Assembly: GCA_943704525.1 (NCBI GenBank)
Contig: CALSCQ010000567.1
Location: 1 to 64,000 of the forward strand
DNA from: Pigoraptor vietnamica
Lineage: Eukaryota > Opisthokonta > Filasterea
DNA length: 64,000 nucleotides
Direction: 5' to 3'
Position numbers and translations under genes: made by a program. This document shows positions 61,272 through 64,000 of this stretch, one piece after another; the stretch's first letter is position 1; each line of letters starts with the position of its first letter. The notes under the pieces are model-generated. The model had not been told where the DNA came from and did no database searches. It worked only from the letters and a program-made list of their open reading frames with translations.

Positions 61272-63189
61272 CTACGCGTCGATTGCTGTCCGTGCGAGTT
61301 CTCGAAACCGTGCCGTCTCGCCTCCCCGAATCAGAACAAAATCGTCGCTGAGGCGCCAGACGCGCACATTGCCCGCTGCATCCCCCGTTGCGAGGTACTG
61401 CGGCCGCCGCGTGTTGAAGGCGACAGCCTGCGCGGCGGTGCGCGGTGGCGCGGCGTCGAATGTGGCGGCCGGGCCATTCCGACTCTCCTGCGGGCGACAG
61501 GACGGCGTGGTCAGGGCAACATCACTCTTTGCAGACGGCAGGGATACAAGCATCGCACCTTGAGGTCGTAGATAAACAGGCGCCCTTCTGACGTCACGCC
61601 CGCGAACACCATCGGCCGAGCCGGAGACCAGTTGACCCCAAACACGGCGCCGAGCCCCACGTCTAGGGTGAGCAGCGGCTTGGACTGCGTGGGCGCAATT
61701 CAGCGCACTGAATGGCCACCGGACATACGCGAACGTACGCACCTGCAGCATGCTGTAGAGGTGCACCGACCCATCCGTGCTGCACGTGAGGAACAGGTTG
61801 CGGTGGAAGGGCGAGCAGCTGGCTCCGTAGGTTGGCCCCGCGTGCGACACGAAGGAAAACACAATGGGAGACACGACGTCGGCATCGAGACCTAAAGAAA
61901 AAACGCGCGGATCAGACAGAGACACGGGGCGAAAGCAAGACAGGCGGATCGGCATCAGTGTCTGGGAATGGCACGTGCCTTGTGCGCCGCGTCCTCTGGG
62001 GTTGAGGGAACACTTGAACACGCCGCCGTTCTCCGTCCCCACAATAAAGTGGCTGCGGTCCTCGCGGTTCGCCGAACTGACGCACGTGACACCCAGCTCC
62101 GCGTTCTCCCGCGCCTTGCGCCCCGCATGTCCGCCTTCCCGCGCCACTCCCTCGGCCCGCAGCGCGTACTGGCGAAAAGGCTCCAATCGTCCGCCGGCAC
62201 GCGTCGGCAACTGCCACTGCACCGCGCGACCGTCGGAGGCCGTCGATAGGAGGCGCCAGTGGGACGGCGACGGGCCGCCCACAACGGCATCATCAATCCA
62301 CGCAATGCCCGTCACAGCCTCGCGGTGGCTGCGGTCGTCCTCGCGCGCAGACGAGCAGAGCAAGGGATCGTCGTCGCGAGAGAGGTCCCACACGAGCACA
62401 TCCCCATTGAACGTCCCGCACGCGAGGAGCGAGGGCAGCTCGGGGTGAAAGGCGAGCGCCGTTGCGCAGCCCGGGACATCCACGGTAATGTCTGGCCGAT
62501 TGCGGTCCAGCCCGCGCCGATCGAGGCTCCACGTGCACACGTGCGCGCGGTGCGTGCACCAGTCCTGGTGATCAACGCGACCAAACGCCGCGGCGATGAC
62601 AGAGCCCGCGCAATTCCACGCAACCTCCGTCACAGGCATCGAGTCTTCCACGGCACCATTGCGCAGCACGTGTGTACACGACACGGACGTCGCAGCCTCC
62701 TCCCACTGGACGTCGTAACCTGAAAGACAGCGCAATGAGCATGCACTTCCGCAACTGTTAGGCAGAATATAGACCCACCGTCAAAAGCATGGCTGTGGAC
62801 GTTGAGCTTGAGTTGCTCGCAGACAGTTCCTTCAACACGGCGTAGGAATGCGGCCAGCGCATCCGTGTCCGTTTCTGCGAGCGACAGCCCACGCTTCCTT
62901 TCTGGCTCTGTCTGCACCTGCGACAGCGGCCAGGCATGTCAGCCCCAGCGCGCAACACGCAATGCGGCCCCGCGTGCGAATGGACCCACTTCGGCGGTCG
63001 CAACGGCATGCGTCTGCGTCGCGCGCTCCTTTTGCCCGAGCTCCTTGGTCTGGGTGGAAGCCGCGTCCGTGCGCCTGCAGCGGAATGTAAGTCAGCCACG
63101 AACTAACACGGCCGCAATCGCCCAACGCACCTCACGCGGTCCCACGCGGACGCAAAGCCGACCGCCTCCGCGTCACTGTCAGAGAACAT
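61272..63189 (-). CDS. DYNC2I2: DYNC2I2/WDR34, dynein-2 intermediate chain
   Basis: Seven exons (63189-63131, 63074-62990, 62917-62779, 62719-61979, 61891-61743, 61684-61559, 61487-61272) give 504 residues; human WDR34 has 536. The disordered N-terminus carries STQTK (27-29), ATQTH (39-41) and VQTEP, the light-chain-binding motif type. Then come ALAAFLRRVEGTV, SHAFDGYDVQWEE and a WD40 propeller: VAWNCAGSVIAAAFGR, CATALAFHPELPSLLACG, GDVLVWDLSRDDDPLL, CSPFHRNLFLTCSTDGSVHLYSML is read as blocks of the family-typical repeat, then NWSPARPMVFAGVTSEGRL and TGDAAGNVRVWRLS. The product should be part of the retrograde intraflagellar transport motor. One intron (61978-61892) would use a GC donor; keeping its 87 nt as coding also leaves the frame open. 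Confidence 0.94.
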
Positions 63190-63347
63190 TTTCGCACGTA
63201 TGCTCGGAATAGAAAAGGCGCGATTGTCAAATACCTGTGTGTCTTTCACGCGTCTCAAAACCGCCACATTCCAGCACGTGACGTCATGATTCGCATCCAT
63301 ATGAATGAAACAACAGGCACGACCCGTCGGATGCGCGGTGCCTGAGC
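63190..63347. promoter_or_regulatory. Divergent promoter of DYNC2I2 and the PDCD7-like gene with E-box/CRE composite
   Basis: Only 158 bp separate the two start codons. CACGTG (63275-63280) overlaps the palindrome TGACGTCA (63279-63286), giving a fused E-box/CRE. No X-box was found here although DYNC2I2 is ciliary. Confidence 0.55.
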
Positions 63348-64000
63348 ATGGAGGCTCCTGTGCCTCGCGAGGGCCTTCCGCAGGACGCCACGGGGAGTGG
63401 TGCGGGCGGTGAAGGCGCTGCCGCAGTGGGCCAATTGCACGGGGAGCCAAGTGCAACAGAGTCGACCGCCCGCCGCCGCCCAAAGACGCGCGGTGATCGA
63501 CGGCGGCGCAGCGCAGCACGACGGGCTGCGGCACGAGAGAGGGCGCGCGCGGCGCACACCGAGAGGGTGAGCGCTGCCGACGAATGGCGTGAAAGGCGGG
63601 TGGCGGCCGAGGCAGCCGTCCGGCGCGAAGAGACGCTCCAGAACGACGCGGGGGAGACGCTCGCGGAAATCCACACAAAGCTGCAGGATGTGGCGCAATG
63701 GACAGAGTTCCTTGATGCCGTTGAACGCCTCCGTACACTGCGGAGCGACAAGGCGCGGCGGTTACCGGATTTTAGCGATGACCGCAGCGCTGCGTTTGAG
63801 CGGGCGTTGGGCGAAATGCGGGCGCTGCTGGCGGCGCAGGCGGAGGTCTATGCCGGCGAGTGCCGTGTTGTCGAAGCCATGCTCGCAGCGCCCCTAGAGC
63901 CGCCTGGTCCGCGTTCCAAGGCGGTGCAGGCGCCTGTCGAGGAAGCCCGCCCGGAGACGTCAATGGCGCCACCGTTCCGATCACCGTTGCAGGTGGCAGC
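63348..64000 (+). CDS. PDCD7/U11-59K-like minor spliceosome protein (partial, 5' end)
   Basis: The frame is open from the ATG at 63348 to the window edge (217 codons) with no stop. The first 65 residues are low-complexity Gly/Ala. An Arg/Glu/Ala-rich coiled coil follows (about 65-125). Then comes a block (VERLRTLRSDKARR, DDRSAAFERALGEM, AAQAEVYAGECRVVEAML) whose spacing of Leu, Phe, Tyr and Glu resembles the LRKLR...FxxxLxxLxxL...YxxExxALxxML region of PDCD7, the 59-kDa protein of the U11/U12 snRNP. Similarity is by eye; the C-terminal half needed for certainty lies outside the window. It shares a 158-bp promoter with DYNC2I2. Confidence 0.55.
   Translation, partial: MEAPVPREGLPQDATGSGAGGEGAAAVGQLHGEPSATESTARRRPKTRGDRRRRSAARRAAARERARAAHTERVSAADEWRERRVAAEAAVRREETLQNDAGETLAEIHTKLQDVAQWTEFLDAVERLRTLRSDKARRLPDFSDDRSAAFERALGEMRALLAAQAEVYAGECRVVEAMLAAPLEPPGPRSKAVQAPVEEARPETSMAPPFRSPLQVA

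Noticed and set aside
1-64000. tRNA, rRNA, CRISPR, transposon or virus-like sequences
   Set aside because: None was found by eye; repeats seen are simple or local duplications only.

Overview
The window is nuclear DNA from a GC-rich, flagellated (ciliated) unicellular eukaryote. Genes are split by short GT-AG introns with a strong donor bias to GTGNGT and an acceptor bias to GCAG. Four gene products belong to motile cilia or intraflagellar transport. RIC-8, a PARP1-type polymerase, SART3 and a laminin-like matrix protein together suggest a heterotrophic flagellate near Amorphea/Obazoa (apusomonad, choanoflagellate or similar). That placement is inference; no marker gene fixes the species. I saw no rRNA, tRNA, CRISPR array, transposon or virus-like element.

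Layout, left to right: (1) the 3' end of an unrecognised single-pass membrane protein gene (+, 68-1142); (2) SART3/Prp24-type U6 snRNP recycling factor (-, 1545-5477, 13 exons); (3) RIC-8 G-alpha chaperone/GEF (+, 5778-7804); (4) plant-type sulfite oxidase without haem domain (-, 7975-9885); (5) PARP1-like poly(ADP-ribose) polymerase with three PARP-type zinc fingers (+, 10366-16603, 22 exons); (6) about 1.2 kb with no gene I can support; (7) a 4139-residue secreted multidomain laminin-like protein (+, 17809-30597); (8) axonemal dynein heavy chain A (-, 30829-43167); (9) IQUB, an axonemal ubiquitin-like/IQ protein (+, 43717-47090); (10) axonemal dynein heavy chain B (-, 47368-60127), interrupted by a 94-base assembly gap; (11) a RIB2/DRAP-type deaminase (+, 60631-61269); (12) DYNC2I2/WDR34, dynein-2 intermediate chain (-, 61272-63189); (13) the 5' end of a PDCD7/U11-59K-like gene (+, from 63348 off the right edge).

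Nearly every gene lies on the opposite strand to its neighbour, so the locus is a chain of short divergent promoters (158-549 bp) and very tight convergent ends (down to 2 bp). Four of the last six genes are ciliary (dynein A, IQUB, dynein B, DYNC2I2). The divergent promoter of dynein A/IQUB and the upstream region of dynein B each carry an RFX X-box-like palindrome, suggesting RFX-type control of ciliary genes.

The most unusual single object is the laminin-like gene. Its predicted protein joins a cadherin-like N-terminus, ADAMTS-like CGVC repeats, IPT, REJ and a GPS-like motif (a polycystin/adhesion-GPCR theme) to a laminin-N-like end, a long series of laminin-EGF repeats, a coiled-coil-like region and two LamG domains, with no membrane segment noticed. 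Gene models were assembled by hand from splice-site phase. All complete models keep an intact frame across every junction, but exon edges remain predictions.
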